The notes beneath the pieces are model-generated. The model made no database searches, was not told where the DNA came from, and worked only from the letters and a program-made list of their open reading frames with translations. This document shows, in pieces, positions 34,407-41,613 of a DNA stretch of 41,613 nt. The translations under genes were made by a program, and so were the position numbers. Numbering within the stretch: the first letter of the stretch is position 1; every line of letters begins with the position of its first letter. The stretch comes from an uncultured Lachnospiraceae bacterium (GTDB taxonomy: Bacteria; Bacillota; Clostridia; Lachnospirales; Lachnospiraceae), in contig CADAKW010000018.1 of the NCBI GenBank assembly GCA_902788645.1, positions 1 to 41,613 on the forward strand, written 5' to 3'.

Positions 34407-35011
34407 AGCCAGCCATCATCCTTAAAACGCATCTGCACGATCTCCGCCAGAATCTGTGCCGTCTGCTCCACGCCCAGCAGTCCGCTGTTAATGATCAGAT
34501 GCTTATGCGCCGGATCAGATGAACTAAACTTTGCATACCTCTTATGATAACGGTTTCTCGCCTTATCCACCTCTGTGATCATCTTCTTGGCCTCCTCCTC
34601 TTTCATTCCCAGAGGTCCCATACAATTTGCCAGACGATCCTTGTAATCCGCATACACAAACACATGAAACGCATCCGGCTCATCCCTTAATACATAGTCA
34701 GAACAACGTCCTACGATAATGCATGACTCCTTTGCCGCCAGAGCCGTAATAATACCGCTCTGTGCCTGAAAGATACGGCTCTGGCGGTCCGACGTTCCTG
34801 TTCCCAGAGGAAACAGCATTTCAAAAAATCCGGTGGTATCCTTTTCCTCCTCATTGCTGATCACGGAAACCGGCAGATCCAGCTTCTTGGAAGCCGCCTC
34901 CACAATATCCCTGTCATAATAGTCCACATGGAGAAGCTCTGACAATCTCTTTGCGATGGGTCTTCCCATGCTTCCAAATTCTCTTGTTATTGTTACGACA
35001 AATTTCTTCAT
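34391..35011 (-). CDS. cytidylate kinase-like family protein
   Basis: A 206-residue protein of the cytidylate kinase-like family: it begins KKFVVTITREFGSMGRPIAKRLSELL, with the G-S-M-G-R-P-I-A version of the P-loop, and continues VDYYDRDIVEAA, CIIVGRCSDYVL and the HVFVYADYKDRLA region followed by the Arg-rich lid (KARNRYHKRY). True CMP kinases have a different central region, so the substrate is uncertain. GGAGGTAGACT precedes the ATG. It sits between the ABC ATPase and the DMT exporter in one direction, suggesting one transcription unit with no evident functional link. Confidence 0.82.
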   Translation of the reverse strand: MKKFVVTITREFGSMGRPIAKRLSELLHVDYYDRDIVEAASKKLDLPVSVISNEEEKDTTGFFEMLFPLGTGTSDRQSRIFQAQSGIITALAAKESCIIVGRCSDYVLRDEPDAFHVFVYADYKDRLANCMGPLGMKEEEAKKMITEVDKARNRYHKRYAKFSSSDPAHKHLIINSGLLGVEQTAQILAEIVQMRFKDDGWLCRRY

Positions 35012-35122
35012 AGTCTACCTCCGATCCTATGCCGGCTTATCCGGCATCCTCCTGTCTGCACCACAGCACGGCTGCAGAGCACCCTGTTCCTGCTTTATCC
35101 CAGCTGTCCCATTTATCGGACA

Positions 35123-35863
35123 CTACTGATTTAAGAATCTCGACAGGAAAGTCTTCGTTCTTTCTTCCTTTGGATTCTCCATCACCTGCTTTGCCGGTCC
35201 TTCCTCTACCACATAACCGTCTGCCATAAAGATGACCCGGTCCGCCACATCCCTGGCAAATGCCATTTCATGTGTCACGACGATCATGGTCATTCCTTCC
35301 TTTGCCAGATCCTTCATAACATTGAGTACCTCACCCACCAGCTCCGGATCCAGTGCCGATGTAGGCTCGTCAAACAACAATGCTGCCGGCTCCATGGCAA
35401 GAGCTCTGGCGATCGCCACCCGCTGCTGCTGGCCACCGGACAGGGTAGACGGCATGACGTGCGCCTTATTCTCCAGACCTACCTTCTTGAGCAGCTCCAT
35501 ACCAATCTCTTTTGCTTCCGATTTGTTACGATGCTTCGTTAAAACCGGCGCCATGGTGACATTTCCAAGCACGGTTTTAAGCGGAAATAAGTTGAACCTC
35601 TGGAACACCATGCCAACCTCTTCCCTGAATTTACGGATATCTGCCGTACTGTCGCAGATATTCTCCCCTTTATAAAGAACTTCCCCCGACGTGGGAGTCT
35701 CCAACTGGTTAATGCAGCGCAGGAACGTACTTTTTCCGGAACCGGACGGCCCGATGATACACACTACTTCTCCTTCGCTGACTTCCATATTAATGTCCCG
35801 CAGGACCTCCAGATCACCAAATGCCTTCGACAGATGGTTTACCTTTATCATTGTATTTCCCAT
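35123..35863 (-). CDS. polar amino acid ABC transporter ATP-binding protein
   Basis: A 246-residue ABC ATPase of the GlnQ/HisP type. The ATG at 35863 follows AGGAGG by six bases; the longer frame to 35902 has no site. Walker A is GPSGSGKST, the signature LSGGQQQR, Walker [14 protein letters not shown], and the switch His is in VVTHEMAFA. It energises uptake of a polar amino acid with the permease and binding protein encoded upstream. The permease stop is 10 bases away, a tight operon. Substrate is not defined by sequence; glutamine, cystine, arginine or proline-type substrates are all possible. Confidence 0.9.
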   Translation of the reverse strand: MGNTMIKVNHLSKAFGDLEVLRDINMEVSEGEVVCIIGPSGSGKSTFLRCINQLETPTSGEVLYKGENICDSTADIRKFREEVGMVFQRFNLFPLKTVLGNVTMAPVLTKHRNKSEAKEIGMELLKKVGLENKAHVMPSTLSGGQQQRVAIARALAMEPAALLFDEPTSALDPELVGEVLNVMKDLAKEGMTMIVVTHEMAFARDVADRVIFMADGYVVEEGPAKQVMENPKEERTKTFLSRFLNQ

Positions 35864-35873
35864 ATGGCACCTC

Positions 35874-36548
35874 CTATTTGCTGGCAATCTTTTTCTCAAC
35901 AAGCTTCTGTACGATCATTAGGACAGACAAAAGCACCAGATAAAAAATGGCACAAACCGTATAACCCGGAATAGTCTTATATGTTCTCATAACAAAATTC
36001 TGCGTCTGTCTTGTAATCTCATTGACCGAAATCATGGACAGAAGTGCCGTATCCTTTACCGATATAATAAACTGGTTAAATAAGCTTGGAATGATCGAGC
36101 GGAATGCCGGCGGGATAATAATATGTATCATGATCTGCATTTTACTGAGTCCCAGCGAAGCTCCCGCCTCCTTCTGGCCAATGTCCACACTGTCAAGCGC
36201 TCCCCTGACCAGCTGCGAGATAAACGCTCCGGCATTCAGGGTAATAACAAGAATACCTGCAAGGGTCGGATCCAATACCATCCGCTCTCCCTTGATCAGC
36301 CCGATGATCTCCGGCACCACAAAATATACATATAATGCCTGTACCACGATCGGGGTACCTCGCATGATCCATACATATAAATTGGCGATACCCTTCGCGA
36401 TCTTATTGCGCCCCTGCAAAGCATAACCACACAGAGAACCCAGGATAAATCCCAGCAAAATACCGATCACGGCAATCTCCATTGTCACCTTAAGACCACG
36501 AAACAGCATCGGACCAATGGTTTGTAACAATTCTAAATCAATTCCCAT
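35874..36548 (-). CDS. polar amino acid ABC transporter permease
   Basis: A 224-residue HisM/GlnP-type permease with about five membrane helices. The ATG at 36548 follows AAGGAGG. The coupling loop that contacts the ATPase is visible as [29 protein letters not shown], and the [17 protein letters not shown] segment is typical. It is the only permease in the cluster and probably forms a homodimer. It lies between the binding protein and ATPase genes, but a long hairpin (36651-36712) separates it from the former, which could lower its expression relative to the binding protein. Confidence 0.9.
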   Translation of the reverse strand: MGIDLELLQTIGPMLFRGLKVTMEIAVIGILLGFILGSLCGYALQGRNKIAKGIANLYVWIMRGTPIVVQALYVYFVVPEIIGLIKGERMVLDPTLAGILVITLNAGAFISQLVRGALDSVDIGQKEAGASLGLSKMQIMIHIIIPPAFRSIIPSLFNQFIISVKDTALLSMISVNEITRQTQNFVMRTYKTIPGYTVCAIFYLVLLSVLMIVQKLVEKKIASK

Positions 36549-36614
36549 GTCCTGCCTCCTTATCAAATCCGGGGCACCCGAAAGTGCCCCGGCAGTGTCT
36601 GTCATCAGTTACGT

Positions 36615-36712
36615 AAAAGGACTTTTCACAAAAAAGCGTAGCTTTTTCTAAGGGTGAAACCTTAGTCCTTCTTGGCGGTATGCAATACCGCCTTAGAAGG
36701 ACTTTTCACCCT
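36615..36712. repeat. complex hairpin between ABC binding protein and permease
   Basis: The main fold (36651-36712) is nearly fully paired: AGGGTGAA with TTCACCCT, AGTCCTTCT with AGAAGGACT, GGCGGTAT with ATACCGCC. A second small hairpin, AAAAAGC-GTA-GCTTTTT, lies at 36629-36649. The phrase AAGGACTTTTCAC occurs both at about 36617-36629 and 36697-36709, allowing alternative pairing. It may be a processing or partial termination site that sets the binding-protein to permease ratio, or a palindromic dispersed element. Confidence 0.65.
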
Positions 36713-36738
36713 ATTCGCACCAATCCTTCTTCAACTTA

Positions 36739-37539
36739 TCAATGCTCAATGATATCCGGATATTTCTTACAGATATCAAAGGAGAATGCAATCGCATACG
36801 GCGCCTGGCCATTATAGAACTCATCACCCACGATCTTGAGCTTAACTTCACCGGTTTTAATAGAATATGAAGTACCCGGTGCATCATAGATCGTTGCATC
36901 TGCCTGACCACCCTCTACTGCCTTATATGCCAGTGCCTGGGAATCAAAGCTCTGGAGACATTTCTCCGGAAGATTTGCTGTGGCATATTCATAAGCGATC
37001 GTACCTGTCTGAACAGCAACCTTATATTTTCCGTCTGTCAGATCATCAACCGACTTGATATCATTGTTGTCCTTACCTACCGCTACGATAATTCCGGCAT
37101 CGTAGTAGGTATCTGAGAAGTTCATTACTTCCTTACGTTCATCCGTAGCACAAAGAGCTGCGGCTCCCATATCAAGCTGTCCCTGTCCAAGGGATGTAGT
37201 CAACGGACCGTAATCCATATCCTGAATCGTATCTCCCTTAATCTTAAAGCCCAGCTTATCCTGAAGTGCCTTGAGAAATTCTATATCAAAGCCCTGCAGA
37301 GTTTTTCCATCCTCCTTAAAATAAGAGAACGGTGCGTATGTACCGGAAGTACCTACGGTGAGCTCCACGGTGCTCAGATCCGTGGCCGTACCTCCTGCTT
37401 CCGAGCTGCTTCCTGATCCGGATGAGGTACTGCCGGCATCCTTTGATGCACTTCCACATCCGGTAAGCATTGCTGCCACCAGTGCTCCTGTCATTAATAC
37501 CGATATTGCTTTTCTCTTTACATTTTTTAATGTTTTCAT
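36739..37539 (-). CDS. amino acid ABC transporter substrate-binding lipoprotein, altered C-terminus
   Basis: A 266-residue lipoprotein of the SBP_bac_3 family. The ATG at 37539 is used (AAGGGAG eight bases upstream). The lipobox LTGCGS follows a hydrophobic signal; an acidic Gly/Ser linker leads to the binding domain (VELTVGTSGTYAPFSYF, QGFDIEFLKALQDKLG, GQLDMGAAALCATDERK, VAVQTGTIAYEYA). The end is unusual: after NGQAPYAIAFS the frame reads FDICKKYPDIIEH and stops, while another frame right after encodes IDKLKKDW, the kind of last helix these proteins have. A small deletion or frameshift may have removed the normal end. Ligand binding may survive, folding may suffer. Confidence 0.85.
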   Translation of the reverse strand: MKTLKNVKRKAISVLMTGALVAAMLTGCGSASKDAGSTSSGSGSSSEAGGTATDLSTVELTVGTSGTYAPFSYFKEDGKTLQGFDIEFLKALQDKLGFKIKGDTIQDMDYGPLTTSLGQGQLDMGAAALCATDERKEVMNFSDTYYDAGIIVAVGKDNNDIKSVDDLTDGKYKVAVQTGTIAYEYATANLPEKCLQSFDSQALAYKAVEGGQADATIYDAPGTSYSIKTGEVKLKIVGDEFYNGQAPYAIAFSFDICKKYPDIIEH

Positions 37540-37605
37540 AGTCATGTCTCCCTTCTGTCCTGTGTCTCTCCTCTGGCTACGATTAATTTCAATCCTTTGA
37601 AAAAT

Positions 37606-37653
37606 AAAAAAACAGGCAATGAACTTTATTGTGTAAGCTCCATCGCCTGTTTT
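37606..37653 (-). promoter_or_regulatory. terminator hairpin in the ABC transporter leader (attenuator candidate)
   Basis: ACAGGC pairs with GCCTGT and the stem continues through ATG/CAT and GAGCTT/AAGTTC with wobbles, around an eight-base loop; TTTTTTT follows on the minus strand. It starts about 19 bases after the predicted transcription start, so the gene is reached only by read-through. Confidence 0.65.
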
Positions 37654-37678
37654 ATCTTCAATTGAAATTATGTTCCTT

Positions 37679-37707
37679 ATTATAGACAGAGTTTTGTCAT
37701 TTGTAAA
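37679..37707 (-). promoter_or_regulatory. promoter of the amino acid ABC transporter operon
   Basis: On the minus strand TTTACA (37702-37707), a 17-base spacer and a perfect TATAAT (37679-37684) lie about 140 bases upstream of the binding-protein start codon. Confidence 0.7.
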
Positions 37708-37790
37708 GATATACTTTTTTATTACTTCCATAACACTTTGTAATGACTTTCCACCAAAAAGCCACTGCAAACGCCGTGTTATTCTTTATT

Positions 37791-38576
37791 TTACCCCAGC
37801 GCCACGTCCAGAACCATCATCAACGCAAAGCCTAATGCAGCACCAATCGTACCGATATTGCTGTGAACCCCATCCTGACATTCCGGGATCAGCTCCTCGA
37901 TCACTACATACATCATGGCTCCTGCCGCAAATGCCAGCAGATACGGCAGCACCGGCGAGATCACCCCGGCGATCAGGATCGTGATAAAGCCTCCGATGGG
38001 TTCCACAATCCCCGACAGGACACCACATACAAAAGCTTTTCTGCGGCTCATACCCTCCCCGCAAAGGGGCAGGGAAATGATCGCTCCTTCCGGGAAGTTC
38101 TGAATGGCAATTCCCAGCGCAAGAGCAAGGGCCCCCGCCGCTGTGATCCCGGCCCCCTTCATCAGACTTCCTGCATAGGCAACTCCCACCGACATGCCCT
38201 CGGGAATATTGTGAAGAGTCACCGCAAACAGCATCATTGTGGTCTTGGACAAATGAGGCTGTCCGGGATGGAGTCCCTCCGGCTCCGTACTTTTCAAATG
38301 AAGATGCGGGATCACCGTATCCAATATCAGCAAAAATCCAATGCCAAGCAAAAAGCCCACCAGAGCCGGCAGCCATCCAACGCCCCCCTGTGCCTCCGTC
38401 ATATCAATCGACGGGATCAGCAGAGACCATACGGAGGCTGCGATCATGACTCCAGCAGCAAAGCCCAGCAGCAGCTTCTCCAGCTTTGGAGCGATCCGCT
38501 CCCGAATAAAAAATACCATTGCCGCTCCCAGGGATGTTCCCAGAAACGGAATACTTAATATGATCAATTCCGACAT
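37791..38576 (-). CDS. ZIP-family metal transporter
   Basis: A 261-residue membrane protein with about eight helices. The ATG at 38576 follows AAAGGAG. The metal-binding helix IV motif reads VTLHNIPEGMSVGVAYAG and helix V AIAIQNFPEGAIISLPL-like, which is the ZIP signature (H/N..P.E). A short His-containing loop (DTVIPHLHLKSTEPEG) lies between helices III and IV, as is usual. It should import zinc, iron or manganese. It is next to the agmatine genes but unrelated in function as far as sequence shows. Confidence 0.88.
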   Translation of the reverse strand: MSELIILSIPFLGTSLGAAMVFFIRERIAPKLEKLLLGFAAGVMIAASVWSLLIPSIDMTEAQGGVGWLPALVGFLLGIGFLLILDTVIPHLHLKSTEPEGLHPGQPHLSKTTMMLFAVTLHNIPEGMSVGVAYAGSLMKGAGITAAGALALALGIAIQNFPEGAIISLPLCGEGMSRRKAFVCGVLSGIVEPIGGFITILIAGVISPVLPYLLAFAAGAMMYVVIEELIPECQDGVHSNIGTIGAALGFALMMVLDVALG

Positions 38577-38660
38577 GTTCTGCTCCTTTCTTCCACGTAT
38601 TTTTCGTACCTTACCCGCAAAATAACGTCGTATATTAAATATATGCATAAATAATAATAC

Positions 38661-38690
38661 GGCGACAGTTAGTATTATCTAACCATCGCC
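38661..38690. promoter_or_regulatory. hairpin upstream of the ZIP transporter gene
   Basis: GGCGACAGTTAG and CTAACCATCGCC pair over 12 positions (with wobbles) around a six-base TATTAT loop. No T-run follows. It sits about 85 bases before the ZIP start and 70 bases beyond the aguB stop codon; it could stabilise the aguB mRNA end or serve in metal-responsive control of the ZIP gene. Confidence 0.4.
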
Positions 38691-38767
38691 ACATTGTAAC
38701 ACATTTATCAATATTTTTCAAAGGATTCCGTCAATATCCCTTATTCTCTTCAGAAAGACCTGCATCT

Positions 38768-39625
38768 TTATTTTCCGTGGGTCGTCAGGATCCCGTACAT
38801 CTCCGGCCGCCTGTCTCTCCAGACGCCCCAGGATCTGCGGTATTCTTCTATCTCATCCAGATCAAAGCTCTGTACCAGAACCGTCTGATTTTCCCTGTCC
38901 GCGCTCTGTAGAAGCTCCCCGGTATGATCCGTGATAAAGGAGGAGCCATAGAAGGTCATGCTGGTCTCATCTGTTTCTGTACCGATCCGGTTCGATGCGA
39001 TCACCGGCATAATATTGGCTGCAGCATGCCCCTGCATACATCTGCGCCAGTGAGGCATAGAATCAATCGTCTCATTCATCTCGGAGCCGATCGCCGTTGG
39101 ATACATTAAAATCTCCGCTCCCTGCAGTGCCATTCCTCTGGCTGTTTCCGGAAACCACTGATCCCAGCAGATTCCCACGCCAATGGTGCCAAACTTTGTT
39201 TTCCAGGCACGAAATCCGGTATCTCCCGGTGTAAAATAGAATTTCTCCTCATACAACAAAGAATGAGGAATATGTGTTTTGCGGTATACTCCTAATATGC
39301 TGCCATCTGCATCGATCACTGCCACACTGTTAAAGGCGGTATTTCCTGCCTTCTCATAAAAGCTCACCGGGATCACAAGCTCCTTTTCCTTTGCCAGCTT
39401 TTGAAAAAAGGTGACCGCCGGATTTTCTTCTACAGTCGTTGCCAGCTTTAAATATTCTGTCCGCTCCTGCTGACAGAAGTACGGTGTCTCAAACAGCTCC
39501 TGTAAAAGTACGATATTCGCTCCCTTCCGGGCAGCTTCCTCCACCAAATCTGCTGCCCTTGAAAGGGTTTCTTCCCGATTCCAGGTGCAAGCCATCTGTG
39601 TGGCTGCTACGGTTACATTTCTCAT
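38768..39625 (-). CDS. aguB: N-carbamoylputrescine amidase
   Basis: A 285-residue nitrilase-superfamily amidase. The Glu-Lys-Cys triad regions are present: QELFETPYFCQ (Glu), the YRKTHIPHS Lys segment, and Cys in GVGICWDQWFPE. This sequence pattern with SLLYEEKFYFTPGDTGF matches AguB closely. It hydrolyses N-carbamoylputrescine to putrescine, ammonia and carbon dioxide. GGAGG precedes the ATG. It follows aguA in the same direction and overlaps the aberrant extension of the aguA frame, which suggests that the normal aguA stop lay about 40 bases upstream of aguB. Confidence 0.93.
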   Translation of the reverse strand: MRNVTVAATQMACTWNREETLSRAADLVEEAARKGANIVLLQELFETPYFCQQERTEYLKLATTVEENPAVTFFQKLAKEKELVIPVSFYEKAGNTAFNSVAVIDADGSILGVYRKTHIPHSLLYEEKFYFTPGDTGFRAWKTKFGTIGVGICWDQWFPETARGMALQGAEILMYPTAIGSEMNETIDSMPHWRRCMQGHAAANIMPVIASNRIGTETDETSMTFYGSSFITDHTGELLQSADRENQTVLVQSFDLDEIEEYRRSWGVWRDRRPEMYGILTTHGK

Positions 39626-40787
39626 GGTTTTGTCCTCCTTCCGTCCTGTTTCCAGTACAGTTTCTTCGTATTTTTCTGTCCTGTTTATAGGACATCACTT
39701 TACATCCTTTTGTACCGTTTTCGGCACTGCCTCCACCATAGACAATCTCCCGTGTATACACACCAACCACTTCCCGGTCCGGAAAGATCTGCCGGAGCTG
39801 TTTCAATGCCAGAACATCATTTTTATCACCATACTGCGGCACGATCACTCCACCGTTTGTGATCAGGAAATTCAGATAAGACGCAATGCAAAGATCCCCC
39901 TCCTGTCTCGGAATACTTCCTGGCGTCCGGTCAATACAAAAATCCTTTTCAATCCTGACTGTTTCTGCCGGACAGCATACCTTATGTACCTTCAACTTTC
40001 TTCCCTTTGCATCTGTCATACTGCAAAGCTGCTGATAACATTTCCGGGCAGTCTCATAAAATGGAGATGCCGGATCCTCCGTATAGATACATGCCACCTC
40101 TCCCGACCCCACAAAACACGCCACATCATCCACATGACCGTTGGTCTCCTCCGGATCAATCCCATCCTCCAGCCATAGCACCTTCTCCGCCCCCAGATAT
40201 TCACAGAGCTTATGCCCGATCTGCTCCTGGGTCATATGAGGATTGCGCCCCTTACTGAGCAGACACATTTTTGTTGTAAGCACGGTCCCCTCCCCATCCA
40301 CATGAAAAGATCCTCCCTCCAGCACAAAATCTTCTGTGCGATAGGATGCTGCACCGCATACTTCGCAGACCTTTCCGGCAACCTGATCATCCAGATCCCA
40401 TGGGAAATAGAGACCATCCACAAGACCTCCCCAGGCATTAAATTTCCAGTCGCATGCCCGCAGTTCTCCGTGATCATTGATCAGAAAGGACGGACCCATA
40501 TCCCGCATCCAGGCATCGTTACCTGACATTTCTATCACCTGTATCTCCGAAGGAAGCTGTGCTCTGGCATTCTGGTACTGATCCCTGTTTACACACATAG
40601 CAACCGGCGTAAAACGGCTGACTGCCTTTGCCACCTCTGTGTATGCCTTTTGCGCGGGTTTTCCTCCATCTCTCCAATTATCAGAACGCTGCGGCCAGAG
40701 CATCCACACCCGCTCCTGCGGCTCAAACTCTCCCGGCATATAAAATCCATCCTGTTTCGGTGTTGTATTGATAATTCTTTCCGCCAT
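39489..40787 (-). CDS. aguA: agmatine deiminase, catalytic Cys motif lost
   Basis: The ATG at 40787 (GAGGA upstream) opens a frame of 432 residues; normal AguA has about 365. Up to VVGVYTREIVYGGG the sequence is a standard agmatine deiminase (WMLWPQRSDNWR, NDAWMRDMGP, EGGSFHVDGEGT, ETNGHVDDVACFV with the catalytic His). The family then continues GGGNIHCITQQ, carrying the nucleophilic Cys. Here it reads GGGSAENGTKG and runs on into aguB out of frame. In the alternative frame just after, PKTVQKDVK and a stop look like the original end. A deletion of about 23 bases with frame loss would explain this. As written the enzyme should be inactive. Confidence 0.85.
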   Translation of the reverse strand: MAERIINTTPKQDGFYMPGEFEPQERVWMLWPQRSDNWRDGGKPAQKAYTEVAKAVSRFTPVAMCVNRDQYQNARAQLPSEIQVIEMSGNDAWMRDMGPSFLINDHGELRACDWKFNAWGGLVDGLYFPWDLDDQVAGKVCEVCGAASYRTEDFVLEGGSFHVDGEGTVLTTKMCLLSKGRNPHMTQEQIGHKLCEYLGAEKVLWLEDGIDPEETNGHVDDVACFVGSGEVACIYTEDPASPFYETARKCYQQLCSMTDAKGRKLKVHKVCCPAETVRIEKDFCIDRTPGSIPRQEGDLCIASYLNFLITNGGVIVPQYGDKNDVLALKQLRQIFPDREVVGVYTREIVYGGGSAENGTKGCKVMSYKQDRKIRRNCTGNRTEGGQNHEKCNRSSHTDGLHLESGRNPFKGSRFGGGSCPEGSEYRTFTGAV

Positions 40788-40808
40788 AATATTCCTCATT
40801 TCTTATAT

Positions 40809-40844
40809 AAAAAAGACACATCTCCGTTTTCCGAAGACATGCCT
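40809..40844 (-). promoter_or_regulatory. terminator hairpin directly upstream of aguA
   Basis: On the minus strand AGGCATGTCTTCG pairs (with several G-T wobbles) with CGGAGATGTGTCT around a short loop, followed by TTTTTT and, 22 bases on, the aguA ATG. The only fitting promoter lies upstream of it, so it is an attenuator candidate; it could also be the terminator of the dehydrogenase gene ending at 41002. Confidence 0.55.
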
Positions 40845-40924
40845 CTTTGCATATATTATCTTTTTAATTTATAAATATTATCTAAATGAAATAAGTTTAA
40901 AACATCGGTACCATTACTTTTTTT

Positions 40925-40953
40925 ATTGTAACAGCATCTCTATCATACGACAA
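40925..40953 (-). promoter_or_regulatory. candidate aguA-aguB promoter
   Basis: On the minus strand TTGTCG (40948-40953), a 17-base spacer and TACAAT (40925-40930) lie about 140 bases before the aguA start codon and before the terminator hairpin. Confidence 0.45.
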
Positions 40954-41001
40954 TAATCCTTTTTGTGTATCTTTCTACTTCATAAAAAGAATAAAGGTAT
41001 T

Positions 41002-41613
41002 TCAACGAACTACATTCTGCGGTTTTCCCTCCAGAAAGCATTTCACATTTTCGGACGCAATCTCGATCAGACGGCCTCTCGCCTCCTTGGTGGCCCATGC
41101 AATGTGCGGAGTGATCACGCAGTTCTCACAGGTAAGCAGCGGGTTATCCGGTCTGGCGGGCTCCACCGATACCACATCAACACCGGCTCCATAGACCTTG
41201 CCGCTGTGAAGGGCCTCCGCCAGATCTTTTTCCACAATAGTTCCGCCACGGCTGGTATTGATCAGGATTACCCCATCCTTCATCTGTGCAATAGTTTCTT
41301 TGCAAACCAGATCCTTCGTCTGCTCATTCAACGGACAGGCAAGAAAGATCACATCGGACTCCTTCAAAAGCTGCTGTCTGGAAACATATCTTCCAATCTC
41401 TTTTCCCTCCGGCGTCTCATGGGAGCCATTGGTGATAACCCTCATCCCAAACGCCTTCGCCACGCGGCCGATCGCCTTTCCGGTCTGACCAAAACCAATG
41501 ATCCCCGCTGTCTTGTGATCCAGCTCGATCAACGGATAATCCCAGAAACAGAAATCACGTCCCCGGCTCCATCTGCCGTCATGAACCTCTCTGCTGTGAT
41601 GTGCAGCATGAGA
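41002..41613 (-). CDS. D-2-hydroxyacid dehydrogenase, 5' end outside the window
   Basis: The open frame continues through the window edge, giving the last 203 residues. It contains the NAD-binding loop GFGQTGKAIGR, the catalytic Arg in LINTSRGG, the Glu in DVVSVEPA and the His in ITPHIAWAT. The upstream visible part (SREVHDGRWSRGRDFCFWDYPLIEL) is typical of the hydroxypyruvate/glycerate dehydrogenase branch. It would reduce a 2-keto acid with NAD(P)H; substrate not certain. The downstream 214 bases to aguA hold a promoter and a terminator hairpin. Confidence 0.9.
   Translation of the reverse strand, partial: SHAAHHSREVHDGRWSRGRDFCFWDYPLIELDHKTAGIIGFGQTGKAIGRVAKAFGMRVITNGSHETPEGKEIGRYVSRQQLLKESDVIFLACPLNEQTKDLVCKETIAQMKDGVILINTSRGGTIVEKDLAEALHSGKVYGAGVDVVSVEPARPDNPLLTCENCVITPHIAWATKEARGRLIEIASENVKCFLEGKPQNVVR

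Overview
The window looks like a chromosomal stretch of a Gram-positive, low-to-mid GC anaerobe of the Clostridia, most likely a gut Lachnospiraceae member. This rests on the D-proline reductase genes, a Csp-like S8 peptidase, short clostridial ribosome sites (AGGAGG type), and protein families typical of that group (DUF4317, Rpn remnant, BspA-like and Cys-rich LRR surface proteins). Much of the content concerns acquisition and fermentation of amino acids and other nitrogen compounds.

Layout. 1-4,030: a GABA module (GABA aminotransferase plus 4-hydroxybutyrate dehydrogenase) divergent from a PucR-type regulator. 4,088-10,933: an S8 subtilase gene cut in two exactly inside its catalytic Asp motif by about 5.1 kb carrying moxR, DUF58 and transglutaminase genes. 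11,119-14,227: clpX and a D,D-carboxypeptidase. 14,387-18,690: tRNA-Arg(CCU), a ParE/RelE-type toxin-antitoxin pair, a short DUF4317 gene, a Fic protein, a HAD hydrolase and a metallophosphoesterase. 18,889-20,997: a secreted Cys-rich LRR protein. 21,125-23,417: Rpn remnant and amt-glnK. 23,716-25,896: a BspA-like LRR/fn3 surface protein. 26,116-33,523: the proline module: lysR, prdC, prdA, a CBO2463/CBO2479-type protein and prdB on the minus strand, and a divergent gene that fuses a complete proline racemase to a TetR-type regulator. 33,534-37,539: DMT exporter, cytidylate kinase-like protein and a polar amino acid ABC transporter. 37,791-41,613: ZIP transporter, the agmatine-to-putrescine pair aguA-aguB, and the end of a D-2-hydroxyacid dehydrogenase.

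How the genes could work together (inference): amino acids enter through the ABC transporter; L-proline is racemised and D-proline reduced by PrdA/PrdB with electrons from the RnfC-like PrdC; GABA and agmatine are degraded by short dedicated pathways; Amt-GlnK handles ammonium. PrdB and PrdC carry Cys where relatives use selenocysteine, so this proline reductase may be selenium independent.

The most unusual points are the racemase-TetR fusion, the split S8 gene with a possible 4-bp target duplication, and a recurring promoter - immediate terminator - gene arrangement before four nitrogen/amino-acid genes. Several genes carry apparent lesions (prdA frameshift, aguA without its catalytic Cys motif, altered end of the ABC binding protein, split S8), so assembly or sequencing error must be excluded before reading biology into them.
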